This document shows, piece by piece, positions 1 through 12,037 of a stretch of 64,000 nt of DNA. This stretch comes from Hygrophila difformis. Lineage: Eukaryota > Streptophyta > Magnoliopsida > Lamiales > Acanthaceae. Within the stretch, counting starts at the first letter, position 1; each line of letters starts with the position of its first letter. The stretch lies in assembly GCA_030278955.1 (NCBI GenBank), contig JAOANR010000006.1, forward strand, positions 29,865,124 to 29,929,123, given 5' to 3'. Made by a program: the position numbers and the translations under genes. Under the pieces are notes generated by a model. That model ran no database searches and was not told the DNA's origin. It was given only the letters and a program-made list of their open reading frames with translations.

Positions 1-387
1 GAATAAGAAAAACTAGGACTTTACATTCATTTGTTAATGAGTAAGATTCATTATCCAAAGACCACCTGAAGATCACCATTCCCATGCTTGTATTGTCAAG
101 GGCAAAAAGAAACTGTCAAAAAACAATTTGACAGATTCAGGGGTGAAGAAAGTGTATTTCATTTCATTCATCTAGCAGACCAGGTCAAATTAATTTATAT
201 AGTGCCATTCATCTATACTCCTCATCCTAGAACCTAACAATCATGATCAACATTATCCAATCCCTGTGACATCATTGAATTTCAATAAAGTTAGCATATG
301 CAAGATACAAAATAATCAGCCAAATATTATTAATTAATATTCATTAAACACACACAGTCACTAGATAAACCTAAAGCATTTACTTAC
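1..387 (-). other. Intron 7 (partial) of the farnesyl diphosphate synthase gene
   Basis: This AT-rich stretch follows the donor site of exon 7 on the minus strand. I looked for the next conserved segment of the family (the part leading to the second Asp-rich motif) and found no match in any frame. It therefore reads as the beginning of the next intron, with the remaining exons left of the window. Confidence 0.7.
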
Positions 388-2541
388 GGGAAGATAAAAT
401 GAGTAATATGCAGTTTTGTATTGAACAATCCGGCGATGCCTGTAAAAACAGAATGACGATGAAATATGTGTTAAGTTAAATGCAAAGAAATTCAGTAAGT
501 GAGGTGTTAAGCATAAAGGATTTAGAAACTTTGTATTGATCCTGTAAGTTCAATAAGGACAACCAAGTGCTAAAAATATTTCCACAGACATGAACTTACA
601 ATGCATGCATGAAATAAATAAACCATTAGTAAATCCCAAAGGTGTTATAAGTGAAATTTCCAGGAAAAGGAAATAATATTCTGAAGTGTGAGTTAATTTT
701 GAGTGTTATTAAACTCCATCTACATTGACAGGTGGATGCAGCCTCACATGGATTCAGAAGTTACATCCAGTTTAACATTCATACTTACAAAGATAATGAA
801 TACTTTGATAAGTCCTTCTCTCCAGCAAGTGTGGTGATCAAATCTATCATCTGCCCATGAGTAGTCTGAAACTCCACCTGTTAAGTCTTGGAATAATATT
901 AGAAACGGAAAAAGAATATCTTCGAGAAAGAATAAGACGGAGTCATTGTGAGGTTAGAAAGAAACCTCATTAAACAAATCTAACAAATCTGAGTAGTACG
1001 GCTTTCCTTTAAAGTGCTTTTTGAGGATTCTTGGAATATGGTTGCGGAGTACTAATCCATCATTCACTGCTATCATGCCAACCTTGAACAAGTGTCACAA
1101 AATGCACAGTTAGAACTTACTGATTCAAACATTATAAAGTAAATAAGGGAAGAGGATGAGGGTTGGGGAATAGAAATGCTCTCCTTGAAGAGCCAGACCT
1201 TGGGCAATCTGAACCAACAGGGTTGACCACGGCGTGTATGAGAACCATCCATTATATCATCAAGAACAAGGAAGAAGGCTTGTAGCTGTGCCAGAGTTAT
1301 TTAGTTTCAAAGTGATGAGCCATATATTAAGATATAACAGCAAATGAGACCACGCAATCAACTTGTAATTACATGTACTAGAAACAAACAAACTATGGAC
1401 ATTATTTTCCATACCCACTCAATGCACCATCCAAGTGCACATGCAAGAAATATTTCTTCGTCTGTCATCACTTTCCCTAATGTCAACAGCTCATAGCTGT
1501 CAACTACGGAGAGCCCTCGATTCAGCTTTCCTAGAACGAAAGGAGCAAGTCATACTCATCATAGAACAGCTGAATAATTAAACCTCTTAGTCTTTGGCAG
1601 TAATGTTGAAGAACAAACCACCTCTCAAGGCAAATTTCTTAATTTTAGATGATTGCACAGAATTGAATCCTACCTTTCGGGACATTGTAGTCCAACATCT
1701 ACAAGAAAATAGCCACATAGATATGATTAGACATGAAATAAGATCCAAAAAAAGTCACTAGTATGATCAATTGGTTTAATCTTAGCAAAAAACATATTAA
1801 ATGACTTGTAAACAATTCAAACAGAAAAATAATAATAATAATACTAATCAAAGAAACAAATAAAGATATAAGAGATTTGTTTACATGCAAAGTCATCATG
1901 TATACAGATTTGTGCTGAACCTGAAACACAAACTACCAATTTGCCATGATCAAACCATGTCTACTAAGGCCGTTAAGACTCACCACTCAACAGACATGTC
2001 TTCACAAGTTTCCGAATTCCAATTACACTTTTAAATATTAGAGAATATGAATGGGAAAACTAATACAATCCACGTTTTCCACAATTATTTTGGGGAAAAA
2101 AAATAAAGAAAAAGAAAACCAGCTCCAGCGCGCGCACGAACAGACCACTCAGGAGCAGATAGGAGATGTTTAAAGAAAAACATCCGCGTTAAAAAAATAT
2201 TTTCATAAAACAGAAGGAACAGAATCAGAACAACGAAGGAAAGCATAGAATGAGCAACAATGGTCCCTTCATCCATATCACACTCCAAAAATCATACAAA
2301 GCTGTCCAATCAATAACAGGAAATCCTCGAACAATCCAGCAGAAAGAGAGCAGAAAATTGAACAGATATGTAGTTACAAAATGGAATCGAGAACAAAAAT
2401 TTAAGAAATCAAAGCAGAGAGAGGGATTACCTGCTCAACCCATTGGCGTGAATCGTCGGTGAAGTCGAAATCGGGGTCATTCAAGAGGTCGGATTTGAGG
2501 AGAGCGTAAACCTCCAAGAACTTGGACTTGAGATCGGACAT
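388..2541 (-). CDS. FPS: Farnesyl diphosphate synthase, 5' seven exons (partial)
   Basis: The enzyme condenses dimethylallyl and geranyl diphosphate with isopentenyl diphosphate to make farnesyl diphosphate, precursor of sterols and sesquiterpenes; the plant protein is mainly cytosolic. Exons on the minus strand, all with GT-AG borders and matching phases, are 2431-2541, 1674-1698, 1415-1530, 1199-1285, 966-1082, 789-877 and 388-439, giving 199 codons; the family is usually near 340-350 residues, so the C-terminal part is off the left edge. The start [12 protein letters not shown] matches the short cytosolic form, with no transit peptide. The first Asp-rich motif DDIMD is at residues 93-97, followed by [10 protein letters not shown], and two Phe (88, 89) sit five and four residues before it, as in eukaryotic FPP synthases. 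GQMIDLIT and [17 protein letters not shown] are also family motifs. No stop or frameshift is seen. A MITE lies in the promoter. Confidence 0.95.
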
Positions 2542-2717
2542 TGTTGGGGTTTATCGGATTGAAAAGCAACGTGCGCCGCGAGCAGTGTGGCTGCCGGATG
2601 CGAGCTTGTTGCTGATGAGCGTAGCAAGGCCTTGCAAACTGCAAGTCTGCAACACATTGCCGATATTATACTACTATTATTTTACTGTTATTATTTATTT
2701 TGAAGGAAATGATAGTA
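2542..2717 (-). promoter_or_regulatory. 5' UTR and proximal promoter of the FPS gene
   Basis: This is the 176 bp between the FPS start codon and the MITE. The part next to the ATG is GC-rich and probably transcribed leader; beyond about 2660 it becomes AT-rich. An AAATAAATAA stretch near 2690-2701 could serve as a TATA element, but that is inference. Any upstream control sequence has been pushed beyond the MITE. Confidence 0.45.
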
Positions 2718-2936
2718 CGCATCCGTCCCACTTAACATGTCTTGCTTGATTTTTGTATTTTTATACACCATCTAATACACATTTTTAATTGTTAATATCT
2801 TAAAATATATATAATAAAAAATATGAAAAATATATTTTTTAAAACTACATAATTTTACGAATCTAACCAGACCCAACTTTCAACAATGAATAATGCCAAA
2901 AAGTCAAACAAGACAGGTGAAGTGGGAGGGAGCGAG
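2718..2936. mobile_element. Stowaway-like MITE in the FPS promoter
   Basis: A 219-bp non-coding element has diverged terminal inverted repeats; the left begins CGCATCCGTCCCACTTAAC and the right, read inward on the other strand, begins CTCGCTCCCTCCCACTTCAC. A TA dinucleotide flanks both ends (2716-2717, 2937-2938). The ends match the CTCCCTCCGTCCC family also present at 50272 and 51906. It needs a Tc1/mariner-type transposase in trans. The diverged ends suggest an old insertion. Confidence 0.8.
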
Positions 2937-2938
2937 TA

Positions 2939-4189
2939 TTTATTACTATTATTTCACGTTATACCCAATAACAATCTACTATAAAAGCTTACCCAAAAAT
3001 AACAATCTAAAAACAATTATAAAAGGACAAACCAATATCAATAAACAATATTTGCAGCTCAATTTTAGCTCAATTTTAATAATCAATATTTGCATTAATT
3101 AACTCATAAATTTATATTTTTAATCTTCAACTATACTCATTCTTAATAAATGTCCAACAAATAGAATTTATGTAAATTGAAGGGCAATATAGTAACATAA
3201 CTATCTAAAACGTAACAACTAAAAATGACAATTATTTCGGAACAATTATTCTTAATAAAACGTAACATAACTATCTAAAAATGACAACTATTTTGAAGCA
3301 ATTTTCAATCTCTAAAAAGACAGCTAAAAAGGAACGGAGGGGTAACTTTAATTTCGAGGTTGGAGGATCGATTCTCTATCCGTCTATCGGCCCCTATGCC
3401 CTCTCCTTTAGTGGGTGTCTATTTTTGCGTTTTGAAATGCAAATAATTATATTAAAGTATTTGGTTGAAATAATTTAGGGTTAATTATTATTAAAGACCA
3501 ACACCACAAATACATTCAAATACAAGACCAGCATACCAAATACATTATGTATTAATAGTAATATACAAAATAAATTTCAAATCAGGACCTCCCCTTCATT
3601 TTTACATCAATAATGAAAATCAATTGTGAAAATACAATTATGCCCTTACTTTTTGCACTTTTCTGACGCAATGATTGAGATGGTCAAATGAGACAAATTG
3701 GACCTTGAGCTTTGGTATTCAAAACCGACTTCTTCTTCTTCCTCTTAAGACCAAATCAACGCCATTAATGAGCAGCTCCACAACTTGGGGCGGAAGCAAC
3801 AGCGGGCGGATGGGTGGGAACGGCATCGACGACCTCCATTTTCGTCATTTTCGGGCGGAAGAGTGCAGCAAGCAGGAGCAGGGGTGTTTGTCTGTTTTAG
3901 GTTGTGAAGCTTGTTGATGAAGCTCCTTGAGAGGCCGAAAGCGCGCACAGCGGGGGGCAAGCGGCGAGGGAGTAGATTTGCGTTCTTGGTGCGTGGTAGG
4001 AGAAGGCTTTAAGAGGGTTTGGGGTTGGATTATGGTTTGAAGAGGCTATCATTTAAGGTTTTCTACAGGGTTTTTGATAGGGAGTAGGGGTGAGGAAGAT
4101 GGAAAGCAATTTGGAGCAAGAGGTTGGGCAAGATGTCATGTTATTTTGTCATTACAATGCCCATGTCCATATCATGCGGATAACGGAGA
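2939..4189. other. Intergenic, no gene recognised
   Basis: The region is AT-rich up to about 3670. It contains a local direct repeat (the 20-mer CGTAACATAACTATCTAAAA near 3259 and a close copy near 3189). From about 3770 to 4010 it is GC-rich, with short open frames on both strands but no recognisable domain. A GGAGGATCGATTCTC sequence near 3362 resembles a tRNA-type B box and may be a SINE scrap. Confidence 0.4.
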
Positions 4190-4350
4190 GCCAAGTTTCT
4201 AGAGTATTCTCAGATAATTAATATTAATACTAGATCCAGATTATTCTAAATAATTCTATAGATAATTCTACACATCCCCATTTCTCTAATATTCTAAAAT
4301 ATTCTATTTAATCTGACTAATATGTTTCCTTGAATTTTGCATTGATCACA
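4190..4350 (-). repeat. Truncated 3' LTR of a Copia element
   Basis: On the minus strand this block starts TGTGATCAATGCAAAATTC directly after a polypurine tract and runs for about 160 bp. It matches part of the fuller LTR at 15962-16318. The homology stops at the GCCAAGTTTCTAGAG motif, before the TATA box present in the fuller copy, so the LTR is cut short on its left side. Confidence 0.7.
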
Positions 4351-4360
4351 CTCCCCCTCA
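4351..4360 (-). other. Polypurine tract of the Copia remnant
   Basis: Read on the minus strand this is TGAGGGGGAG, immediately before the LTR start TGTGATC. This is the standard plus-strand primer position of plant Copia elements, and it fixes the minus-strand orientation and 3' end of the decayed element. Confidence 0.75.
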
Positions 4361-5870
4361 ATGTAGATCATTCCGAGCGAGTCTCTAAAATTTTCGAACT
4401 TGGGTTAAACGTTTCGTGAAGATATTTGCAACTTGTTTATCTGTCTTTGTTGGCACCATCTTGATCTCTCATTTTAACACTTTCTCACGATCATAGTGTT
4501 AGTGCACTTTTATATGTTTTGTCCTTGCATGAAGACTCGATTCTCTGCTAAACATATGGCTGATAGATTATCACATAAAAGCTTTACTTGATAAGTTATT
4601 GGTTGATGAAGATCTTCCATTAGTTGCTTCAACCAAGTGCTTTCCTGTTGCTGATGTTGTCGATCGATATTCCACTTTAGTGCTTGACAATGATATTGTG
4701 GGTTGTCTCTTGCTACACCATGATACTGCTCTCGATCTGAGATTAAGCATTTACCCAATTGTCGACTGTCGCGTATCATAGTCTCCAGCATAATCGACAT
4801 CGCAATATCCTTTCACATGACATTCATTCATTTGTTTTTTTTTTTTTGTATGAAATGCCAAAATCAATGTGCCTTTAACATATCTCAAAATGCGTCGCAC
4901 TGCATCGAGATGAGGGTTCTTCGGTTTTCTCATGTTTGACTAGCCACTCCAACGACATAGTTATGTCTGGTCGACTTAGTGTGAGATATATATAAGACTT
5001 CCGGCCAACTGTCAATACATTGTGACATCTTTTAAACTTTTCCCATTATCTGCTCGCAATTTTTCATTGTGGACCATAGGAGTTGCGATTGGCTTGCAGT
5101 TAAGCGCTCCATATTTTTGCAAAAGATCCCTGCATATTTATGTTGTCCCAGAAATAAGCCTTCACTTTTCTGCTCCACTTCAAGTCCAAAAAAACGATTG
5201 AGTTCTCCAAGCTCCTTCATATGAAATCTAATGGAGAGATTTTCCGTTGTTCTTTGGATCTCCTCGCAATGATCTCCCGTGATAATTAAGTCATCGATGT
5301 ATACTAATATTATGGCTAGCTTTTCTTGATTTTCTTTCACAAATAAACTTGAATCTGAAGGAGCCACTGTAAAACCACTTTGTATCAAAAACTCACCGAT
5401 CTTTCTACCAATTTCTCGGAGCCTGCTTCAAGCCATAGAGTGCCTTCTTCAATTTGTAGACGTACTTGGGACGGGTCTTGCTCTCAAAGCCTCTTGGTTG
5501 CTCCATATAAATGCTCTTGTCAAGTTCTCCATGTAGGAAGACATTATTGACATCCATCTGCCATAACTTCCAGGACTTTCTAGCCGCCGAAGCTAATAGG
5601 ACTCGAATTGTTGTGATATTTGCAACCGGGCTAAATGTTTCTTCATAATATAGCCCATATTGTTGAGAAAAACCTCGAGCAACAAGGTGAGCCTTATACC
5701 TTTCAATCTGTTCGAGTTTTCACCTAGTAAACCCATTTAATTGGCTTCACATCTTTTGGTTTGGGAACAAGTCTAATGTTTGATTTTCTTCCAATGCTTT
5801 GATATCTTCTTCCATAGCTTTCTGTCACTCTTAGCTCTGTGCTGCTTCTTCATCCACAATGGCAGCATTG
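4361..5870 (-). pseudogene. Copia reverse transcriptase and RNase H remnant
   Basis: Fragments of the C-terminal half of a Copia pol lie in several frames. Translating the minus strand from right to left gives RT segments (a diverged KARLVAQGFSQ-like block, then [14 protein letters not shown], then [12 protein letters not shown] near 5430), the catalytic box [11 protein letters not shown] near 5280-5310, then RNase H pieces (HLDAVRRILRYVKGT near 4880, DVDYAGD, and DKQVANIFTKRL near 4420). The longest open piece is 5032-5388. Stops and frameshifts separate the pieces, so no functional polyprotein is possible. The order toward the LTR at 4190 shows minus-strand orientation. Confidence 0.85.
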
Positions 5871-7142
5871 ACATACCTTGGATTAGGTTTTCTTAGCCTT
5901 GTCGACCTTCGTAATTGTTGCATATGCTCGTCTGCTTCATTTTGGCTTGGAGAGAACTCATCGGATGCAGGTTGATGTACACCGAGGGACTCTTATCTTT
6001 AGAGGGTTGCCTTTCTCCTTCTTTACTTGAATCTGATGTATGCTCTTCACCTCCTTCTTTTTCTTCTGAATCCTCCTTTAAACCATATGATTCCGGAAGC
6101 TCGATCTTTTCAAGTGTCCACCACGAGAAAGCTTCATCAAACGCCACATTTTTGTAAGTATGACACTTTCCTATAGTTGGATCACAACATCTCCATCATT
6201 TTCTCTAATTATCATGGCCAACAAAAGTGCATTGAATTGCCTTCTTATCAAATTTGTTCTGTAGGTGATCTGGCATGAAGACGTAGCATACACATTCAAA
6301 TGCCTTGAAATGGCTGACGGTTGGCTTGATTCTCCATAGCTTCTCGTGCGGCGAAACAAATCCCAACTTTAATTGTGGGAGCCTATTAATCACATATTAT
6401 GTCGTCCTCATACATTCAACCCAAAATATTCGTAGTACATTTTTTGGCATGGCGCATGCTTCAACATGTTTCTATAAGGTGATGATTCTTGCGCTCCGCC
6501 GCCCCATTTTGTTGTGGAGTATTAGGGCAACTGAGATGTCATCTGATCTTGTGCTTCTTAAAGTAAGCATTGAACTCAGTTTACAAATATTCTCTTCCGT
6601 TATAAATGCGTAGACACTGAATTTTCGCACTGAGTTCACTTTCTATCTTCTCCTTGAACTCTTTCAACTTTATAAACGTCTCCAACTTCTCCTTCGAAAA
6701 GTAGACCCACACTTACATTGAGTAGTCATCAATGAATGTCACTATATACTTCATGCCTTCAATTGATGCTTGTTTTACCAGGCAAAAAATATCTGAGTGT
6801 ATGAGCTCCAATGGTGTCTTGAAACGATGCTCCGACTTTTTAAAATGGCAATTGATGAGCTTTGCCAAATTGACATCCAGCACATATGGTATTTGTGTGG
6901 ATATCAAGTTGAGAAAGCCCCTTTATAATTTATTTCGTCGTCATCTCCTTCAACTTGTTGTAGCTCACATGCGCAAGACGTTCATGCCAAAGATCAGCCG
7001 CCTTATTCTTACGAGTCTTGTCCACGTATGCTATCTCTGCAGACAAGACATAGACTGATTCTATTCTTTTTCCTTGCATAATTGGATTGCCAACCACCTT
7101 TATTTTCTGGAACACAGTCACATCTTCAGGCCTAAAGAGCAC
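5871..7142 (-). pseudogene. Copia integrase and GAG-pre-integrase remnant
   Basis: Minus-strand fragments match the Copia integrase region. Near 6930-7142 is the GAG-pre-integrase zinc-binding segment (DLWHERLAHVSYNKLKEM). Next come a segment at 6713-6907 with LELIHSDIFC and YIVTFIDDYS, carrying the first catalytic Asp, and C-terminal pieces at 6171-6393 (HLNVYATSS- and KFDKKAIQCTFVGHDN-like). Frames change several times, including a probable frameshift in the DDE core near 6500-6600. No intact integrase remains. Confidence 0.8.
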
Positions 7143-7669
7143 ATATTTCCCCTTTGCTGTCAGTTGTTATACTGATAGTAAATTCTTCTTCAGGCCAGGG
7201 ACAAGGTACACCTTCTCAAGGTGGAGCTGGTGAGAGCCATCTTTTGGAATTGTTGTCTTTACAATATGTGAAATAGACAACCTTGAATTATTGGCTGTAA
7301 ACATGACTCTCTTTCCTCTGTATTCGTCAATGTTATGTATATTTTTCTCATCATTGGTCATATGATTTGAGCACCCTAAATCGAAGATCCAACTGTCTTT
7401 ATAGTTTAACTTCGACTTTATGGTGGAAGAAAATGCTTGATCTTCCCTGTCTTATTCTATCTTGTTTTCGTCGATTCCAATAGAAAATCCAGCTTGTGCA
7501 TCCGATTCTTCCTCGCTGATGGATGCATCCAAAGTAACCTCTTTTGTTTCTCCTCTTGTGGTGGCCATGTTTCGTTGGAAAGTTCGCCTCTTTGAAAATC
7601 TACAGTTTCGAGCAAAGTGACCTTTCTTGCCACAATTGAAGCATTCACCATTTTTCTTTGTATCATTAT
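7143..7669 (-). pseudogene. Copia protease and nucleocapsid remnant
   Basis: The minus strand encodes the end of the aspartic protease region at 7167-7361 (LEKVYLVPGLKKNLLSV). Upstream near 7600-7650 is a CX2CX4HX4C zinc knuckle, CFNCGKKGHFARNC, followed by a basic stretch. The gag frame is interrupted at 7670 by a solo LTR and resumes at 8511, where the spliced-together sense is a normal Copia gag linker. Confidence 0.8.
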
Positions 7670-8510
7670 TGACAGGCCCAAACAAGTAGAGAATACCCTG
7701 TGCACGTTGTTCAGACGTAGTCTCGACATCCTGCAAATAACCACCAGAGGCAAACACAAAACACAGTGCGTAAGTAAAAATAATGAATAACACAATTTGG
7801 TCACCCAGTTCAATCCATCGATCTACATCTGGGGGCTCCAAGCCAGGTTTTCACTAGATCATCAACAAACATGTTGCAATGGTTCTTCAACCCATTCCCC
7901 AACACCCTATTCACTAGTAACTTTCTTATCCCTCCAATAGACTAAGGAAACAACTGGGAGCATCAAGGTGTTATCTACCCAACTGTGCACAAACAATTTA
8001 CTAGAAAGTGTGGAAATGATGTTTGTAATATCTAGCTACTTAATCTATTCTAGATCACAGTGATACAACACCCAATCTAAGCCCGTATTAGTGTTTACAA
8101 GAAATACATCATGAGAATCCTAAACACAAATCAATAACCCCAAAAAGATAGCAGCAGACAATCAACAAGAGATATACGCGGCAGCAAGACGGTTGTTTCT
8201 GTCTTCTGCAAAGAACGGAATTGGGGGTTTTTGGCTCAGCTTCCTCATATCGCCGTGGCAGTGTAGGACCTTGAAGAAGCTCTATTTTCTTCCTTGAATT
8301 GTGGCTAATTGAGTCTTGGGAAACACAAGGACGAAAACATGTATTTATAGTTGTGCAAGGTCCATGGAAATTCCTAAAAGCCTGCTAAGAGGAAGTGGTC
8401 ACGTCACTGTCCTTTGTACTTTCCAGTGAAGTAGTGTTCTCGTTGTTGGAGCGTTGTCACAACAACCGAGATTCAGCGAACATCTTCACAACACAAGAAT
8501 TTCCCTAGCA
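7670..8510 (-). mobile_element. Solo LTR of the SIRE-like Copia family
   Basis: This 841-bp block begins TGACAGGCCC and ends CCCTAGCA on the plus strand (minus: TGCTAGGG...CTGTCA). It is homologous along its length to the 851-bp 3' LTR at 56048-56898; the shared CATCTACATCTGGGGG is one landmark. It carries a minus-strand TATA box (CTATAAATACATG) near 8340. Flanking pentamers attat (7665-7669) and attct (8511-8515) are a target duplication with one mismatch. No internal sequence remains, so it formed by LTR-LTR recombination after insertion into the older Copia gag. Confidence 0.85.
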
Positions 8511-8628
8511 ATTCTCATCACGTTGTTGATGGTGGTCTTCTTTCCCTTGACGAACTCCTCCCGTGTTGTTATTTCTTGCTTTTGGATAGCCCTTGCCTCC
8601 ATGTGTCCAGCTTTCTTTCGTCACTTTT
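8511..8628 (-). pseudogene. Copia gag fragment between two solo LTRs
   Basis: This short island of the host Copia gag reads, on the minus strand, as a basic Gln/Asn-rich linker (KVTKESWTHGGKGYPKARN and onward). Removing the solo LTR at 7670-8510 joins it to the zinc-knuckle segment. It is separated from the rest of gag (from 11216) by a second inserted LTR. Confidence 0.75.
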
Positions 8629-11215
8629 TGTAACACCCCGGATTTGATCACCCAGGCCGGGACGCTACCGCCACACCTTTCTAAATAAGACACGATCCAA
8701 ATCGAGCTTATCTAAAAAGATGCTAAGGCTAAGTTGTATCAAATACTTAAAATAGTTTAAAACTATTCAATAATGCCCGAAGTTTAAAATCAGAGTATGA
8801 CATGCATGAAGTATGAAAGTAGTGCGGAAGCTAAATAAGGGCCAAAACATGCGGCCAAAACCAAAGTCCAAAGTCCGAAGTCTCAGTGCAGAATTTAAAT
8901 AAACTTTAAATAAAATGCGACAAGTCTTCGCAATAGAAATCCCCATCTCATCATGCAATGCTCACCCTGCGAAATCTGAGGAAAAATGAAAACAACAACT
9001 TATCTGTACAAAAGGTATTGCGTAAGTTAATATATAGCACAATGAATTTTAAAAGATTTTAGAAGAGTATATAAATATAGGATTTTTAATTTAAAAATGA
9101 AGGGCGATTAAAATGATTTTCCGACGTCTCTTACGTTTGCCACATAAATAGTTTACCATTGTTCATTTTGATAGAGGACACCAAATATGCCCTTGGGAAT
9201 TACACCCACAAGGACTCCAAATCATATCAAAGATCCTAGGGACGTACCCTTGGGATCAACCCACCTCTGGGACTCGTACTCACGTGGGATGTGAAAGCAG
9301 TGACCCTATACAGACCGCTCCGGAGCCCTAGATAACCCATACGGATACACCTAGGAGTATAGACTCTTACAATCACGAAACCATAATATCATATGTACCG
9401 TTTTGGCTAGAAAAGAGGGGGCGGCCCAACGAGCTCCACCAAGTGCACTTACCCTCTAAAACATTGGGCATCCCACTCGATCAAAACTTATAAAGTTTCA
9501 AACCACATTTTTAACATCTTTATAACAATACCACATTTCCAGAATTCATACGTTTCAAAAAGATGAGTGACATTCGACTCGTAGATTACCAAAATACGCA
9601 AGATAGGATTTACCGACAAAAGTAGTACTGTGGCAATTTTAGAAATTGCATTTAGAAACATAGAAAATCATTTTTAAAAATTCCCAAAATTTTACAGAAG
9701 CTAGAACACATCAAGATGAACATTTTTCATAGAAATAAGCATCTTCAAATTCGGACTCCAAATGACCATAAAAATCGATTTCAGAAAGCATTGGATTAAG
9801 GGTTCTAAACACTTCAGTGAATCCGACCATAGTGCATTCAAAAATCCATAACTATTTCATACAAGATTCTAAAATCGTAAAACTTTAAAGAAATATTCTA
9901 GACACAATAAGGAACAATTCTTATGAAGACATCAAGGACGAATAACTATCATAGGCGGGATTAAATTGGGCAACAAAATCGGATTCCATAAAACAACAAA
10001 ACTGACAGCATCTTATAACCAAATACCAGATCTGATTTCGGGGTCCAAAACATGTTCAAAAATTCTGAAATTTTACAGAGATCATATTTAGGATGTTAGG
10101 AACATTTTTTGTTTAGGAAAGATTTCCCAAAAACATGCGGATCTAAGTCTAATTTGCAAAACAACCGAAACTATTCGATTGAAAATCCTATTTGACAGTT
10201 TTACCAACGGAAGGAGATTGGGCTAGAACTCGATGGAATCTCAACCAAAACCTCTAAAAATCGGCGTGCACAATAATAACTTACCTTGCAACAGGTTTAA
10301 GTCGAAATCCTCCTTGGTTGTGTCCCATAACCCGTCCGGATCAGTCCCCACGAACACCTTTCAACCGAATGATCCTATTGTGGGGGTTGTAAGAAGAACA
10401 CTTGATGTTAAGGCTTGAAATTCGATCCTAAGGCCATGGAATTGGATTAGTAACCTTACCTAGCAATAAGTGGTCAACTTGGATGCTTGAAAACCGACCA
10501 AGGCCTCTGGAATAACCGAAGAACACTCACACAAACTCACCACTCTCAAATGAGATCTGAATTTCGGATTAGAGAATGAGGGGGGGGGGGGTTTGGGGCT
10601 GATTTGGGATAAGAATAGGGATATTAAGCTTCCCAAGGGCTGCCATAATGTCCCTAGGAAAGTTAAGAAGGATTTATTCCAGTCAAGAATTGAATTTAAG
10701 GCTCCCCAATCCCACATTCATCTACCTTGTTCAACATGGTTCACTTAACTCCATCTTGGTTCATGTACCCCTTTCATTCCAACTATGTAGGTGTTTAACA
10801 CACTCAAACCTTATCCTAAAGAGTCCAAAAGCACCCCTTAATGACTGAGCATGGAAAATGGATCGATTGGAGTAGTCAAATCTCGAAAATGGAGCCGAAA
10901 ACGCGTGCAACATTATGAATCGCCGCTTCTGCAGGGCGGTGCACGGGTGGCGCGCCATCGCCCCGCCGCCGCACGGCCGCCTGCGGTGATTTTTCTATAT
11001 ATATAGATATTTTTAAATATTATTATGATTTTTATTTCTAAGAATCATAATATGGAATTATCCGAGATCGTTGGGATAATTCGATAACTCTCTTCGAGTT
11101 GCTATCGTCCGAAAATATTTAATTTCACTCTCTCGGAATTATTTCGGTTTCGATAATTAAATCCAATTATCTAATTTCGGATTTAAAACTCGATGTCGAT
11201 TTCTCGAGTATTACA
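8629..11215 (-). mobile_element. Long solo LTR, Gypsy (Tekay/Del-like)
   Basis: This 2.59-kb block has ends TGTAACACCCCGG and CTCGAGTATTACA on the plus strand, that is TGTAATACTCGAG...GGGGTGTTACA on the minus strand. That terminal pattern is typical of long Tekay/Del-type chromovirus LTRs. Flanking pentamers ctttt (8624-8628) and cattt (11216-11220) fit a target duplication with one change. No gag or pol domain is visible inside, so I read it as one LTR left after recombination. Short open frames inside are not credible genes. The lineage call rests on remembered terminal motifs; a search against a plant LTR library would settle it. Confidence 0.7.
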
Positions 11216-11840
11216 CATTTTATCTCCGACTCGTAGCTTTCTTCTTGCTGATGAAGAGGGCCTTGTCTTCTCCTTTTATGGTAACTCCATTTATTTGCTT
11301 GGCTAATGCCTCTTGGTTAGTCAACAAATTATTCAACTCTGTAAGTGATGGTTGAATGGGCCATCCTCGTACAACAGCTATAAATCTGTTATACTTGGGC
11401 CTTTGACCGTGGATGATAATTCTCTTCATCCTTGCCTCACTTATATTCTCCTCAGGGTCGAGTTGAGATATCTCACGGCAAATAGATTTCACCTTAGTAA
11501 AATATTAAGAGATTGTGAGGTTACCTTGTGATATACACGCGAGCTCATTTTCCATAATATGGAGGCGTGCTTCATTCTACTTTGAGAATAACTTTTCCAA
11601 AGTCTCCCAAGCTGCCTTTGGTGTCTTCACATCCCAGATGTGCTCCAACAGGTCCACATCGATTGTAGTCTTCAATATGGTTATAGCTTTCCCCGCCTTG
11701 ATTTTCCATTTTCTCAAGGCTTCAGCATTTTCCTCTAGTGGAGGAGTAGTATTGCTACCCACGATGACTTCCCCCAAATCTTCACCATGAAGGTAAGATT
11801 TATGCAAGTCTGCCAATAACTATAATTATGGCTATTGAGC
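11216..11840 (-). pseudogene. Copia gag, N-terminal part (UBN2-like)
   Basis: Two minus-strand pieces are visible. 11577-11816 holds the first (AWETLEKLFSK, with WDVKTPKAAWE before it) and 11220-11492 the second (ICREISQLDPEENISEARMK, then YNRFIAVVRGWPIQPSL). This is the capsid-like gag core of plant Copia elements. The frames differ and a gap of about 85 bp separates them, so gag is broken even without the inserted LTRs. The order confirms that the element's 5' end is to the right. Confidence 0.8.
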
Positions 11841-12037
11841 TTCTTCATTGCACTGCTCGTGCTTGCAAGATCTGCTATCATAAACGACATCTAACGTCAC
11901 CTAGGCTTGGTCCCAGATCACTTAGCTTTCACAGTTTTAATCTGTGCTCCGGGAGAGTCTCCCTCTGCTGTTGACGAGTCGATATAAGTGTCTAACACTT
12001 ATAGAAGCTTTCCTCCACTAACGGCTCCGAACCTGGC

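Noticed and set aside
1699..2288. Small minus-strand proteins of 67-76 codons
   Set aside because: They lie in intron 1 of FPS and are low-complexity hydrophobic readings of AT-rich DNA.
8629..11215. Host intergenic DNA or a gene within this block
   Set aside because: The TG...CA type ends with TGTAA inverted termini and near-matching 5-bp flanks fit a single long LTR better; short frames inside have no domain.
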